Shown piece by piece: positions 44,436 through 52,621 of a stretch of DNA of 64,000 nt. The translations under genes were made by a program, and so were the position numbers. Source of the stretch: Knoellia sinensis KCTC 19936 (GTDB lineage Bacteria > Actinomycetota > Actinomycetes > Actinomycetales > Dermatophilaceae); assembly GCF_000768705.1 (NCBI RefSeq), contig NZ_AVPJ01000007.1:124001-188000 (forward strand), read 5' to 3'. Under the pieces are notes generated by a model that saw only the letters and a program-made list of their open reading frames with translations, was not told where the DNA came from and searched no databases. How positions within the stretch are numbered: the stretch's first letter is position 1; the number at the start of each line of letters is the position of its first letter.

Positions 44436-45368
44436 TCATGTTCTCGATCCTAGGAGGTGGTGCGAGCGTGCCCAGCCCCACCCGAGGGCAGCGACCGCGA
44501 CATCGGCCATCACCGAGAAGAACCGCGCGATGACGACGATGGCGATCGCCGCCGAGAACGGCATGAGCGCGCCGAGCAGCAGCGCCAGCACGCCATCACG
44601 CACGCCGACGCCTGCGGGCACGAAGACCGAGAACATCCCGATCGCCGAGGCCAGCGCGAACCCACAGATCGATGTGACGAACAGGTCCCGGATGGGTGTC
44701 TCCGGAGTCATGGCGTGGGAGAGGACAAGGATGGCGAGCCCGGCGCTGAGCCACGCGAGGACGAACCACAGCGAGGTGAGGGCGATCGCGGGCGCCGTGA
44801 GGGAGTGCTCGAGCGGGTCCCGGCGCAGCAGCCGCAGCAACCTGGCGATGCCCCAGTTGAGCAGCCGTGGCCAGAGCAGCAGGAGCAGGACGATCGCGGG
44901 CGCGAACCACCACAGCGACCTCACCTCGCCGGTCCGGGCCAGGAACAAGGGCACTGCGGGGATGCCGACGATCGCGCCGGTGAGCACCGACAGCAGGATC
45001 GAGAGAAGGCCGACGACGCCCATCCGCCGGCGCGGAACCCCGAGTCGCGAACCGAGGTCGGCCTGGGCGACGACGCTCCAGACGGAGCCCGGGAGATATT
45101 TGCCGAGCTGGCCGACGAAGAACACGCTCGCGCTCGCCGGCAGCGGCAGCCGGGTGCCGAGGTCATTGAGCAGGACCCGCCACCCGAGCAAGGAGAACAT
45201 GGGCGCGAGCAGCGCCAGTCCGAAGGCCCCGGCCAAGGTCCGGGCCGGGATCGTGCGCAGGTGGGCCGAGACCTCGGTCCAGTTCCGCCACACCGCAACG
45301 GTCACGGCAGCGAGCACGAGCAGCGCGATGACGATCCGCACGATGTCGAGGAGCCGCTTGCGGGTCAT
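44436..45368 (-). CDS. Flippase-like membrane protein (LPG synthase TM region, UPF0104)
   Basis: 310 aa with about eight membrane helices. Motifs AGAFGLALLAPMFSLLGWRV and FFVGQLGKYLPGSVWSVVAQ and the late VFVPAGVGVRDGVLALLLGA match the lysylphosphatidylglycerol synthase-type membrane domain (YbhN/AglD family). Such proteins are proposed to move lipid-linked intermediates across the membrane. It is between the GT4 fusion gene (42 nt) and a methyltransferase gene (10 nt), consistent with a glycan pathway. Confidence 0.87.
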   Translation of the reverse strand: MTRKRLLDIVRIVIALLVLAAVTVAVWRNWTEVSAHLRTIPARTLAGAFGLALLAPMFSLLGWRVLLNDLGTRLPLPASASVFFVGQLGKYLPGSVWSVVAQADLGSRLGVPRRRMGVVGLLSILLSVLTGAIVGIPAVPLFLARTGEVRSLWWFAPAIVLLLLLWPRLLNWGIARLLRLLRRDPLEHSLTAPAIALTSLWFVLAWLSAGLAILVLSHAMTPETPIRDLFVTSICGFALASAIGMFSVFVPAGVGVRDGVLALLLGALMPFSAAIAIVVIARFFSVMADVAVAALGWGWARSHHLLGSRT

Positions 45369-45410
45369 CGCTTCACCAGCGACGTGCGCTTCACGAGGGA
45401 CATGCGCGCG

Positions 45411-47342
45411 TCACTTGCGACGGAACGTGAGTCGAAGGATTCCGTATGCCGTCGCCGCGCCCGATCGCCGACCCTCGGGTTGCGCTTCGCGCACCTCGCG
45501 GGCCGACGCCGACGCCTCACGGATGCGGTCGGTGACGTCGCCGTCGAAGTCGCCGACGAGGACAAGGCCCAGGTCGTCGGCACGGGCGATGATGCCGCGG
45601 ACGTCGGCGGGGCTGATGGCCCATTCGGGGTCGTCCTCGCCGATGGGCAAGGTGACGATGAGCAGGCCACCGGAGTTCAGGGCCCAGGAGGCCTGGCCGA
45701 CGGCGTGGTCGATGTCCTCGGCGCCACACCCACCGGGGTGGATGCGGGCGATGACGTCGAGGCTGGCGGTGTCGACGTCGAGCACCTCGACCGAGGTGCG
45801 GCGACCGGTCAGTTCGAGCTCGACCGGCTCGAAGCCCAGGGCCCGAACCCACCGGGAGAACGGGCTCTTGGTCCCCGACTCGTCGACGATGACCGCACCG
45901 CGGCGGCCATCGTCCCGGATCCGCAGCACGGCCGCGACGGCGCCGAGTGCGGACCACGCAGCCACGGCGTCCGAGGACCGCGGCAGGCCGAGGTCCCGGG
46001 CCAGTGCCTGGGCGTCGAGGGCGTCGGTGTCGAGGGCCAGGACGTCGGAGGCCCGCACCCACTCGGGGAAGTCCGCCGGTCGCAGCGTCAGCCGGCGGCG
46101 ACGACGAAGGCGTGCGGCCGTGACGAGGTCCTTGGCCCGCTGCACCGCGGTGTCGGGCGGCACCGCCACGGACGCATCGTCGCCGAGCGAGGCATCCGAC
46201 TCGGCCGACGCGAGCGCCTCGATGCCCCCGACGTAGTGCGCCCAAGGCCCCGACAGATCCGGCGGGCGGACCTCGGAACGCAACTGGCCGGCATACGCGC
46301 GGTCGGAAAGCTTCTCGAGCGCGGAGACGAGGGCGTCGCGGTCGTTCGGCGGCACGAGGAGGCCGTCGACGCCGTCGCGCACCTGGCCACCGAAGGTGCC
46401 GACGTGTGTGGCGAGCACCGGCAGACCGTGCCGACGGGCCATGAGGACGTTCTGGGAGGCGGTGGCGTGACGATAGGTCAGGGTGAGGACGTCGTGGCGG
46501 GCCATGAGACTCGCGATTCGGTCGGCGGGCACGTAGCCGCTGTGGACCTCGACGCGATCGGCCAGTCGTGGGTCGGCCGCGAGTTCCTTGACGCGTCGAC
46601 CACTGTCGCCCCACATCTCCCCCGCGATGGTGAGGCGGAGGTCGGGCACGTCGAGCATCGCGTCGAGGAGAAGGTCGACGCCCTTGTAGTCGCGCACGAT
46701 GCCGAGGGCGAGCAGCCGAGTGGGACCCTTCGATTCGACGTGCGGCTCCGGAGGACCACCGGGCAGGTGCGGCGGCAGGTCGAGCTCGCGGACGTGCGCG
46801 GCCCCCAGCTCGGTCGCGAGCTTGGCCTGCGAATCCGAGTGCACGACAACGGAATCCACTCGGCGGAAGAGCGAATCCATGAACTGGCGGTCGCCCGGGC
46901 GGGACTCATGCGGCAGGACGTTGTGGGCGATGACGATCGAGCGCGGACCCTTGCCCGAACTCGAGGTACGCCCCACGCCGGCCGCGCGCAGGACCGCGAG
47001 GTTGGACGGCACGCCCGGTGGGATGACGTGGACGACGATGATCGCGTCCATGTCGCGCAGGCGTCGGCCGGTGCGGATCCACGTGTCGGGGCGGGCCCAC
47101 GACAGCGCGCGGATCGTCCGCGGGAACGGCTCGACATCGGGTGCGCCGCCCGGCACCGCTTGCTCTCCGGGATACAGCAGAGACGGATAGAGGTGGCTCC
47201 ACGACACCAGGGTGACGTCGTGCCCGGCCTCGGCCAGCTCGTGACAGAGCTCCGTCGTGTGCGACGCCACTCCCCCCTTGTAGGGGTGGGTGGGACCGAC
47301 GACGGCGAGGCGGAGCGCAGCCGAGTTATCCCTGTCAGACAC
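45411..47342 (-). CDS. GT4 glycosyltransferase fused to a methyltransferase-like domain
   Basis: 643 aa. Residues 1-370 are a GT-B glycosyltransferase of family 4 (LAVVGPTHPYKGGVASHTTE at the N-terminus; ALGIVRDYKGVDLLLDAM; ATASQNVLMARRHGLPVLAT with the donor-site Glu-type loop replaced by SQN). Residues 400-640 are a different domain, with VLALDTDALDAQALARDLGL, LDVIARIHPGGCGAEDIDHA and LNSGGLLIVTLPIGEDD, like the back half of a SAM-methyltransferase without a clear GxGxG. A true active methyltransferase is therefore doubtful. It overlaps the GT2 gene by 8 nt. Confidence 0.82.
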   Translation of the reverse strand: MSDRDNSAALRLAVVGPTHPYKGGVASHTTELCHELAEAGHDVTLVSWSHLYPSLLYPGEQAVPGGAPDVEPFPRTIRALSWARPDTWIRTGRRLRDMDAIIVVHVIPPGVPSNLAVLRAAGVGRTSSSGKGPRSIVIAHNVLPHESRPGDRQFMDSLFRRVDSVVVHSDSQAKLATELGAAHVRELDLPPHLPGGPPEPHVESKGPTRLLALGIVRDYKGVDLLLDAMLDVPDLRLTIAGEMWGDSGRRVKELAADPRLADRVEVHSGYVPADRIASLMARHDVLTLTYRHATASQNVLMARRHGLPVLATHVGTFGGQVRDGVDGLLVPPNDRDALVSALEKLSDRAYAGQLRSEVRPPDLSGPWAHYVGGIEALASAESDASLGDDASVAVPPDTAVQRAKDLVTAARLRRRRRLTLRPADFPEWVRASDVLALDTDALDAQALARDLGLPRSSDAVAAWSALGAVAAVLRIRDDGRRGAVIVDESGTKSPFSRWVRALGFEPVELELTGRRTSVEVLDVDTASLDVIARIHPGGCGAEDIDHAVGQASWALNSGGLLIVTLPIGEDDPEWAISPADVRGIIARADDLGLVLVGDFDGDVTDRIREASASAREVREAQPEGRRSGAATAYGILRLTFRRK

Positions 47343-48501
47343 CGTCTCTTGACCTCACGACGAGGTCCGAGAGCAGGGCGAGCGAGGCGATCATCATGCC
47401 GCTGACGATGAGCAGCACCGTCGACGCGGGGAAGTAGAACGGGTGCCGCACCATGTCGACGATGCCCTTGATGAAGCCGATGACGATCATCCACAGGGCC
47501 GGGGGCATGAGGACCTTGAGCGGGTCGAAGTACATGACCATCCGCAGCACCTGGAGGATGTAGCGGTAGGCATCGCGCACGAAGTGGAACTTCGAGACGC
47601 CGGCGCGCTTGGCGTAGGACGTCTCGACGTACTTGATGTCGTGCTGGTTGCTGAGGAACGCGATCGTGATCGTCGTGACGCACGAGAAGCCCGCCGGCAG
47701 CAGCCGCAGGTAGGGCAGCGACACCTCACGCCGGAACGCCCGCAGACCGCTGTTGAGGTCCGGGATCTTCGTCTTGGTGAGCCACTCGGCGACCTTGCGG
47801 ATGAACCACTTCGCGGGGACGCGCGCCCACTTGTGCGTGCCCTCCTCGGTGGTGCGGGCGCCGACGACCTGGTCGTAACTCGCGTCGTCCCGCAGGATGC
47901 GGACGAGGTCGGGGATCCGCTCGTTCTCGTAGGTCATGTCGGCGTCGGTCCACACGACGATCTCGCCGTGGGCCTGTTGGGTGCCGATGCGCCGAGCCGT
48001 GCCCGAGCCGCCGTTGCGGCGGAACGGCATGATCCGCAGGTTCGCGAAGTCCCGCGCCGCCTGCTGGAGGACCTCGAGGGTGTTGTCCGTGGACGCGTCG
48101 TCGATGCACAGCAACTCGTAGGAGAACTCGCTCGCGTTCATCACCGTGGTGATGCGGTCGATCTCCTGGAGAACGTGTGCGCCCTCGTTGTAGCAGGGCA
48201 GGACGATCGTGACGTAGGGTCGCGGACTGCCGTCCTCGAGCGTCTTCGGTCGCGGGTCCCGTTCCGTGGGGGTCTGGAACGTCGGGTCGTATGCCGTCCG
48301 CCCGCCGACCGCGCCCAGCTCACCCGGATCGTCGCTCCCACCCGCGAGCTCACCGCTGCGCACCGCGATGCGCTCGGTCGGTGCGGAGGCTGGCGCGACG
48401 GCAGGAGGCACGGCAGCAGGCGCGGCGGGAGGCGCGGCAGGCGGCGAAAGGGGTGGGCCTGCGGGGATCGCGATGGCCTCGGTCTCGGGGTGCTCGTTCA
48501 T
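47335..48501 (-). CDS. GT2 dolichol-phosphate-mannosyltransferase-like protein
   Basis: 388 aa. The first 85 residues are Pro/Ala-rich and unordered. Residues 90-310 are GT2 (YVTIVLPCYNEGAHVLQEID, LCIDDASTDNTLEVL, IVVWTDADMTYENE with the DAD motif, IPDLNSGLRAFRRE). Two C-terminal helices (residues 325-345 and 355-380) anchor it. It resembles polyprenyl-phosphate sugar transferases that supply sugars to the outer face. One copy of the 13-mer lies at 48289-48301 within the codons for GRTAYDP. Confidence 0.9.
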   Translation of the reverse strand: MNEHPETEAIAIPAGPPLSPPAAPPAAPAAVPPAVAPASAPTERIAVRSGELAGGSDDPGELGAVGGRTAYDPTFQTPTERDPRPKTLEDGSPRPYVTIVLPCYNEGAHVLQEIDRITTVMNASEFSYELLCIDDASTDNTLEVLQQAARDFANLRIMPFRRNGGSGTARRIGTQQAHGEIVVWTDADMTYENERIPDLVRILRDDASYDQVVGARTTEEGTHKWARVPAKWFIRKVAEWLTKTKIPDLNSGLRAFRREVSLPYLRLLPAGFSCVTTITIAFLSNQHDIKYVETSYAKRAGVSKFHFVRDAYRYILQVLRMVMYFDPLKVLMPPALWMIVIGFIKGIVDMVRHPFYFPASTVLLIVSGMMIASLALLSDLVVRSRDGV

Positions 48502-48512
48502 CGCTGTCGAGA

Positions 48513-49763
48513 CTACCCGGCAGTGACCCGCTCACCGGCGGTCGGCAGGACGCGTGGCAGGCGGACGGCATACAGGGCTCCGAAGAGGGCGACGACCCCG
48601 AGCACGGCCCAGATCGTGTAGGTGCCGTGCTCGAGGAGCCACGTGTAGGCGACCGGCGTGATCGTGCCGCCGACACCCCAGACGAGTTGGACGAGGCCCA
48701 GGTAGCGACCGCGGAGGTGGTCCGGCGCCGCCTCGGCAGCCGTGGCGCTGAAGACGGGACCACCTGCCAGCTCGCCGCTCGTGTAGATCACGGCACCCAC
48801 GAGCATCGCCGCCACTGCGACCCACACCGGCAGCAGCCCGGCGAGGACGAAGATCGCGTAGCCGACGACGAAGAAGACCTGGGCGAGGGCCATCATCCGA
48901 GCGCGCACCCGGCCGGTCATCCAGCGCACCATGAGGCCCTGCCCCAACCCCACGAGGATGGTGTTGAGCGTGAAGATCGCCCCGACGAGCCAGCCCGGAA
49001 GGTCCAGGGTCTCCGCGGCATACACGGGCAGGGCGAAGTTGAGCACCATGATGCCGACGACGAACGTCAACTGGCCGAGGACGAGCTGGAGGTACGCGCG
49101 GTCGCGCAGGACGATGGCCCAGCCGCCGGTCGGTCGCGCCTCGTCGGCGGCGCCGGCTGGGACCGAGCGGTGGTCCGGCACGTCGAGCAGAAGCACGAAC
49201 GCGAGCACGAACGTGGCCGCGTTGGCGATGACGACCGCCTTGAACGCCGCCTCGGTGTCGATCTGGAGGGCAATGCCGGCGAGGACGCCGCCCACGGCAT
49301 ACCCGAGGTTGCGCAGGGCCTGCAGGAAGCCGAACCACACTTCCCGCTCCCCCGGCTTCGTGATGGCGGTGACCACGTTGCCGAAGGACCCCCAGAACGC
49401 CTGCCGCCCCAGGTTGAGCAGGACGGTCGCGAGGGCGACCGGCCAGAGCGCCTCGACCCAGAGGTAGGCAAGCATCCCGGCGGCCTGGACGATGTTGCCG
49501 ATGAGCATCATCCGGCGGCCGCCGAAGCGGTCCACCATCGAACCGATGACGAACGCCGCCGGCATCGTCAGGAGGGCAGAGAGCGAGAGCGCCGAACCGA
49601 TCTGGACGAGCGTGAGGTCGGTGACCTTGAGGAAGTAGAGCAGCGTGATCGGCATGAACAGGCCGCTGCCGATCGTGTCCGCGACGATCGCCGAGACGAA
49701 CCTGCGGTGCTCCCCCACCCGTGGAAATCCCAGTCGCTGCAGCACTCGCGCATCCTGCCCCAT
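48513..49763 (-). CDS. MFS transporter
   Basis: 416 aa from MGQDARVLQR; an upstream in-frame start would translate the tandem repeat and is less likely. About 12 helices are seen; MVDRFGGRRMMLIGNIVQAA is the loop 2-3 signature of the major facilitator superfamily. Substrate unknown. It could export a glycan precursor or a small molecule. It is the first gene of the minus-strand operon: 11 nt separate it from the GT2 gene. Confidence 0.87.
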   Translation of the reverse strand: MGQDARVLQRLGFPRVGEHRRFVSAIVADTIGSGLFMPITLLYFLKVTDLTLVQIGSALSLSALLTMPAAFVIGSMVDRFGGRRMMLIGNIVQAAGMLAYLWVEALWPVALATVLLNLGRQAFWGSFGNVVTAITKPGEREVWFGFLQALRNLGYAVGGVLAGIALQIDTEAAFKAVVIANAATFVLAFVLLLDVPDHRSVPAGAADEARPTGGWAIVLRDRAYLQLVLGQLTFVVGIMVLNFALPVYAAETLDLPGWLVGAIFTLNTILVGLGQGLMVRWMTGRVRARMMALAQVFFVVGYAIFVLAGLLPVWVAVAAMLVGAVIYTSGELAGGPVFSATAAEAAPDHLRGRYLGLVQLVWGVGGTITPVAYTWLLEHGTYTIWAVLGVVALFGALYAVRLPRVLPTAGERVTAG

Positions 49764-49806
49764 GCGGCCGACCCCCGACGACCCAGTTTCCGTCCGCCCA
49801 CCCTCG

Positions 49807-50123
49807 CGTCCCGAACTCACCGAATTCCTCCGTTCGGGACAACCCGCCCGTATGCCATCCGCCCACCTCCCGTCCCGAACTCACCCAATTGGACGGCTCC
49901 GCACACCCGGCCCGCATGCCGTCCGCCCACCTCCCGTCCCGAACTCACCCAATTCGACGGTTCCGCACAGATCCGCCCGTATGCCGTCCGCCCATTCCCG
50001 TCCCGAACTCACCGAATTCCTCGGTTCGACACAGATCCGCCCCGTATGCCGTCCGCCCACTCCCGTCCCGAACTCACCCAATTGGACGGTTCCGCACACC
50101 CGACCCGTATGCCGTCCGCTCAC
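49807..50123 (+). repeat. Five-unit tandem array, 64-bp period
   Basis: Units start at 49807, 49871, 49935, 49999 and 50064, each opening CGTCCCGAACTCACC. Units 2, 3 and 5 continue CAATTGGACGG (unit 3 CAATTCGACGG); units 1 and 4 have GAATTCCTCNG at the same place. The second half reads CCCGTATGCCGTCCGCCCAC with small changes. The array fills the gap between the divergent MFS and TRIC genes, immediately ahead of the TRIC promoter. Its invariant and variable parts differ from CRISPR, since there is no separate unique spacer. Confidence 0.95.
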
Positions 50124-50138
50124 CCGTCTGGGGCGCAC

Positions 50139-50144
50139 TAGCCT
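50139..50144 (+). promoter_or_regulatory. Probable -10 element for leaderless TRIC mRNA
   Basis: TAGCCT ends 6 nt before the GTG at 50151, the typical position for a leaderless transcript. The tandem array stops about 15 bp upstream, so it may affect this promoter. Confidence 0.55.
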
Positions 50145-50150
50145 TTGCGC

Positions 50151-50786
50151 GTGAACACGCTCGCGATCCCGCTCTGGCTCGACGCCGTGGCCGTCGGGTT
50201 TGGCGGGCTGGCCGGAGCCCTGGCCGCTCGCCGCCAGGGCTTCGACATCGTCGGCGTGCTGTTCCTCGCGGTCATCGGCGGACTTGGCGGCGCGCTGCTT
50301 CGCGATCTCCTCCTCCAGGTGCCGGTGCGCGCCCTGACGTCACCGTGGCTGTTGCCCTCGGCGTTCGTGGGAGGGCTCCTCGTCGCGCCCCTCCTCAAAC
50401 TCCTCGGACCGCTGCGGTTCCGGCGGGACGTCGCCTTCACCCTGCTCGACGCGGTTTCGCTCGCGATGTATTCGATCCTCGGCACCGACCGCGCCATGAC
50501 CGTGGGGCTCCCACCCATCTCGTGCATCTTCGTCGGCGCGGTGGCGGGTGTCGGCGGGGCGCTCATCCGCGATGTCCTCATCAACGAGACGCCGGAGCAC
50601 TTCAAGCCGGGCTCGTTCTATGTGCTGGCCGCGATCCCGGGGTGCCTCACGTACTTCGTGCTGCGGAGCCTCGAGCTCCCCGTTGCGGTCTCTGCGCTCG
50701 TCTCGATCGGTGTCGTCATCGCCGTGCGCATGTCGTCCTGGTCCCTCGACTGGCAGACCGGTCGCCCCCGCAAAGCCGAGCGCTGA
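50151..50786 (+). CDS. Trimeric intracellular cation (TRIC) channel family, YicG-like
   Basis: 211 aa with seven hydrophobic segments in two related halves; each has a Gly-rich pore element, VIGGLGGALLRDLLLQVPVR and GAVAGVGGALIRDVLINETP. This is the bacterial TRIC/UPF0126 (YicG) pattern. Bacterial members conduct K+ and small cations. The GTG is chosen because TAGCCT precedes it; a TTG two codons earlier is also open. It is a single gene flanked on both sides by CCAATTGG repeats, one array ahead and an inverted pair behind. Confidence 0.9.
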   Translation: MNTLAIPLWLDAVAVGFGGLAGALAARRQGFDIVGVLFLAVIGGLGGALLRDLLLQVPVRALTSPWLLPSAFVGGLLVAPLLKLLGPLRFRRDVAFTLLDAVSLAMYSILGTDRAMTVGLPPISCIFVGAVAGVGGALIRDVLINETPEHFKPGSFYVLAAIPGCLTYFVLRSLELPVAVSALVSIGVVIAVRMSSWSLDWQTGRPRKAER

Positions 50787-50803
50787 CGCGAAACTCGCCG
50801 AAC

Positions 50804-50925
50804 GGCATACGGCATGGATGTGCGTAACCGTCCAATTGGGTGAGTTCGGTACGAGAGGCGGGCGGACGGCATACGGGATGCGTGTGCGGAACCGTCCAAT
50901 TGGGTGAGTTCGGTACGGGACGGAC
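50804..50925 (-). repeat. Two inverted-orientation repeats between TRIC and the RimK-like gene
   Basis: Read on the minus strand, two units each give GTACCGAACTCACCCAATTG then GACGGTT and a GTATGCCG tail; the cores are 64 bp apart, the same period as the array. The first has one exact 13-mer (50862-50874). They fill the gap between convergent stop codons (50786 and 50926). Confidence 0.9.
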
Positions 50926-52116
50926 TCAGGCCTCGTGGATGGGGTCCTTGGGGAGCTTGCGCACCTTGGCGCGACGGCGGCGCCGCTCGGGGATCATCGA
51001 CCGCATCTCCTCGAGCTTGCCGAAGCAGAGCAGCCTGTCCTGCGCCTCGAGCGCGGTGCGCCGTCGCGGGTTCGGGATGACCGTCGCCCCGCGGTGGAGC
51101 GTGAGCACCGTGATGTCGCGATCCTCCAGACCCGACTCCGCGATCGTCTTGCCGACGAGATCCGCATTGGTGTGGACGACGAGTTCCGCCACGCCGTAGC
51201 CCGTCGAGACGGTGAGGCGCTGCCGAACGTCGATCTCGGGGAACGCGACCTGGTTGGCGATGTAGTCGATGATCGCGCCGGCGACGTCGAGCTTGGTCGC
51301 GGTCTCGATGCCTTCGAGCCCTGGTGAAGAGTTGACTTCCATGACCTGGGGTCCGTCGGCGCCCTCGAGCATGTCGACACCCGCCACCCGCAGGCCCATG
51401 ATCTGGGCCGACCGCACCGCCGCAGCCTCATAGGCCGGCTCGAGCGTCACCGCCTCGACCGAACCCCCGCGGTGCACGTTGGACCGGAACTCGTCGCCCT
51501 GGGCCCGCCGCCGCATCGCCGCGACGACCCGATCGCCGACGACGAGCGCGCGGATGTCCCGCCCACGGCTCTCCTTGACGAAGCTCTGGATGAGGACGTT
51601 CTGACTCGTGCTCTGGAGGGTCTCGATGATCGCCTCGGCGACCTTGTTGTCGGGCGCGAGGATGACGCCGATCCCCTGCGTGCCCTCGAGCAGCTTGATG
51701 ACCACGGGGGCCCCGCCCACCCGCTCGATCGCAGCCGGCACGTCGGCGCGGTTGCGGACGAAGGTCGTGGCCGGCATACCGATCTGGTGGCGGGACAGGA
51801 TCTGGGTGGCGCGCAGCTTGTCGCGGGAGTTCGAGATCCCGTTGGCGGTGTTGGGGGTGTAGACGTCCATCTGCTCGAACTGGCGGACGACGGCGGTGCC
51901 GAAGTAGGTCACCGAGTTGCCGATGCGCGGCAGGATCGCGTCGTAGTCCGACAGCGGTCGACCGCGGAACTGCAGGTCCGGCTCCGGACCGGACAGGTCG
52001 ATCGCGAAGCGCAGGGTGTTGAGCACCTTGACGTCATGGCCACGATCGAGGGCGGCGGTGCGCAGTCGCTGGGTCGAGTAGGCCCGCGGCGCGCGCGAGA
52101 GGATGGCGAGCTTCAT
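50926..52116 (-). CDS. RimK-like ATP-grasp ligase with C-terminal RCK_C domain
   Basis: 396 aa from MKLAILSRAP; longer upstream frame rejected. The ATP-grasp core (residues 90-295) shows APVVIKLLEGTQGIGVIL and the metal/ATP loop QVMEVNSSPGLEGIE, as in RimK, which ligates glutamate to ribosomal protein S6 or makes poly-glutamate. Residues 310-380 resemble an RCK_C domain (GVAELVVHTNADLVGKTIAE, ITVLTLHRGATVIPNP), possibly a ligand sensor. It is divergent, 25 nt apart, from a RimB-like protease gene, suggesting shared control. Confidence 0.9.
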   Translation of the reverse strand: MKLAILSRAPRAYSTQRLRTAALDRGHDVKVLNTLRFAIDLSGPEPDLQFRGRPLSDYDAILPRIGNSVTYFGTAVVRQFEQMDVYTPNTANGISNSRDKLRATQILSRHQIGMPATTFVRNRADVPAAIERVGGAPVVIKLLEGTQGIGVILAPDNKVAEAIIETLQSTSQNVLIQSFVKESRGRDIRALVVGDRVVAAMRRRAQGDEFRSNVHRGGSVEAVTLEPAYEAAAVRSAQIMGLRVAGVDMLEGADGPQVMEVNSSPGLEGIETATKLDVAGAIIDYIANQVAFPEIDVRQRLTVSTGYGVAELVVHTNADLVGKTIAESGLEDRDITVLTLHRGATVIPNPRRRTALEAQDRLLCFGKLEEMRSMIPERRRRRAKVRKLPKDPIHEA

Positions 52117-52141
52117 GAGGGGTACCTGAGAGGATGGTCGG

Positions 52142-52621
52142 GTGCACGGAGCAACCCATCCAACCATCCACGTCGGGTGGCGTGAGTGGGTGCGTATGCC
52201 GTCCGCGAACCTTCCGTGGATCAAGGCGAAGGTCGACACGGGCGCGAGATCGTCAGCGGTGCATGCGTTCGACCTCGAGAGGTTCGAGCAGGACGGTGCC
52301 CCCTGGGTGCGCTTCTCGATCCACCCCTGGCAGGCGAGCGATGAGGACGCGGTCACGCTCGAGCGTCCGGTCGTCGACGAGCGCGCTGTCCGATCATCCT
52401 CCGGGCACGCCGAACACCGCCTCGTCGTCGAACTCGAGCTGGTCCTGGCCCGACGCAGGCTCACGACCGAGGTGACGCTGAGCAGGCGCGACGAGATGGG
52501 ATTCCGGATGCTCATCGGTCGCGAGACCCTCCGCCACGGGTTCGTCGTCGACCCGTCCGTCTCCTATCTCGGGCCGAGGCCCAAGGTGCACCTGCGCCGC
52601 CGCAACCGGGGCCGCGGGTGA
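52142..52621 (+). CDS. RimB/RloA-type aspartyl-protease-like protein (DUF785)
   Basis: 159 aa, GTG with GAGAGGA seven bases upstream. The signature VGWREWV...IKAKVDTGARSSAVHA (with DTGA like retropepsins) and GFRMLIGRETLRHGFVVDPS near the C-terminus place it in the ATP-dependent-zinc-protease/RimB family. RimB trims the poly-glutamate tails made by RimK in Pseudomonas. The pairing here with a RimK-like ligase on one side and a desuccinylase-like gene on the other supports a tagging or trimming function. A 13-mer copy encodes its RMPSA. Confidence 0.85.
   Translation: MHGATHPTIHVGWREWVRMPSANLPWIKAKVDTGARSSAVHAFDLERFEQDGAPWVRFSIHPWQASDEDAVTLERPVVDERAVRSSSGHAEHRLVVELELVLARRRLTTEVTLSRRDEMGFRMLIGRETLRHGFVVDPSVSYLGPRPKVHLRRRNRGRG

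Noticed and set aside
44457-47405. 982-codon plus-strand open frame
   Set aside because: Antisense of the flippase-like and GT4 genes; composition is Arg/Gly/Asp/His-rich with no domain, typical of shadow frames in GC-rich DNA.
49807-50123. CRISPR array
   Set aside because: The units are 64 bp end to end with the whole unit conserved; there are no unique spacers and no cas genes nearby.
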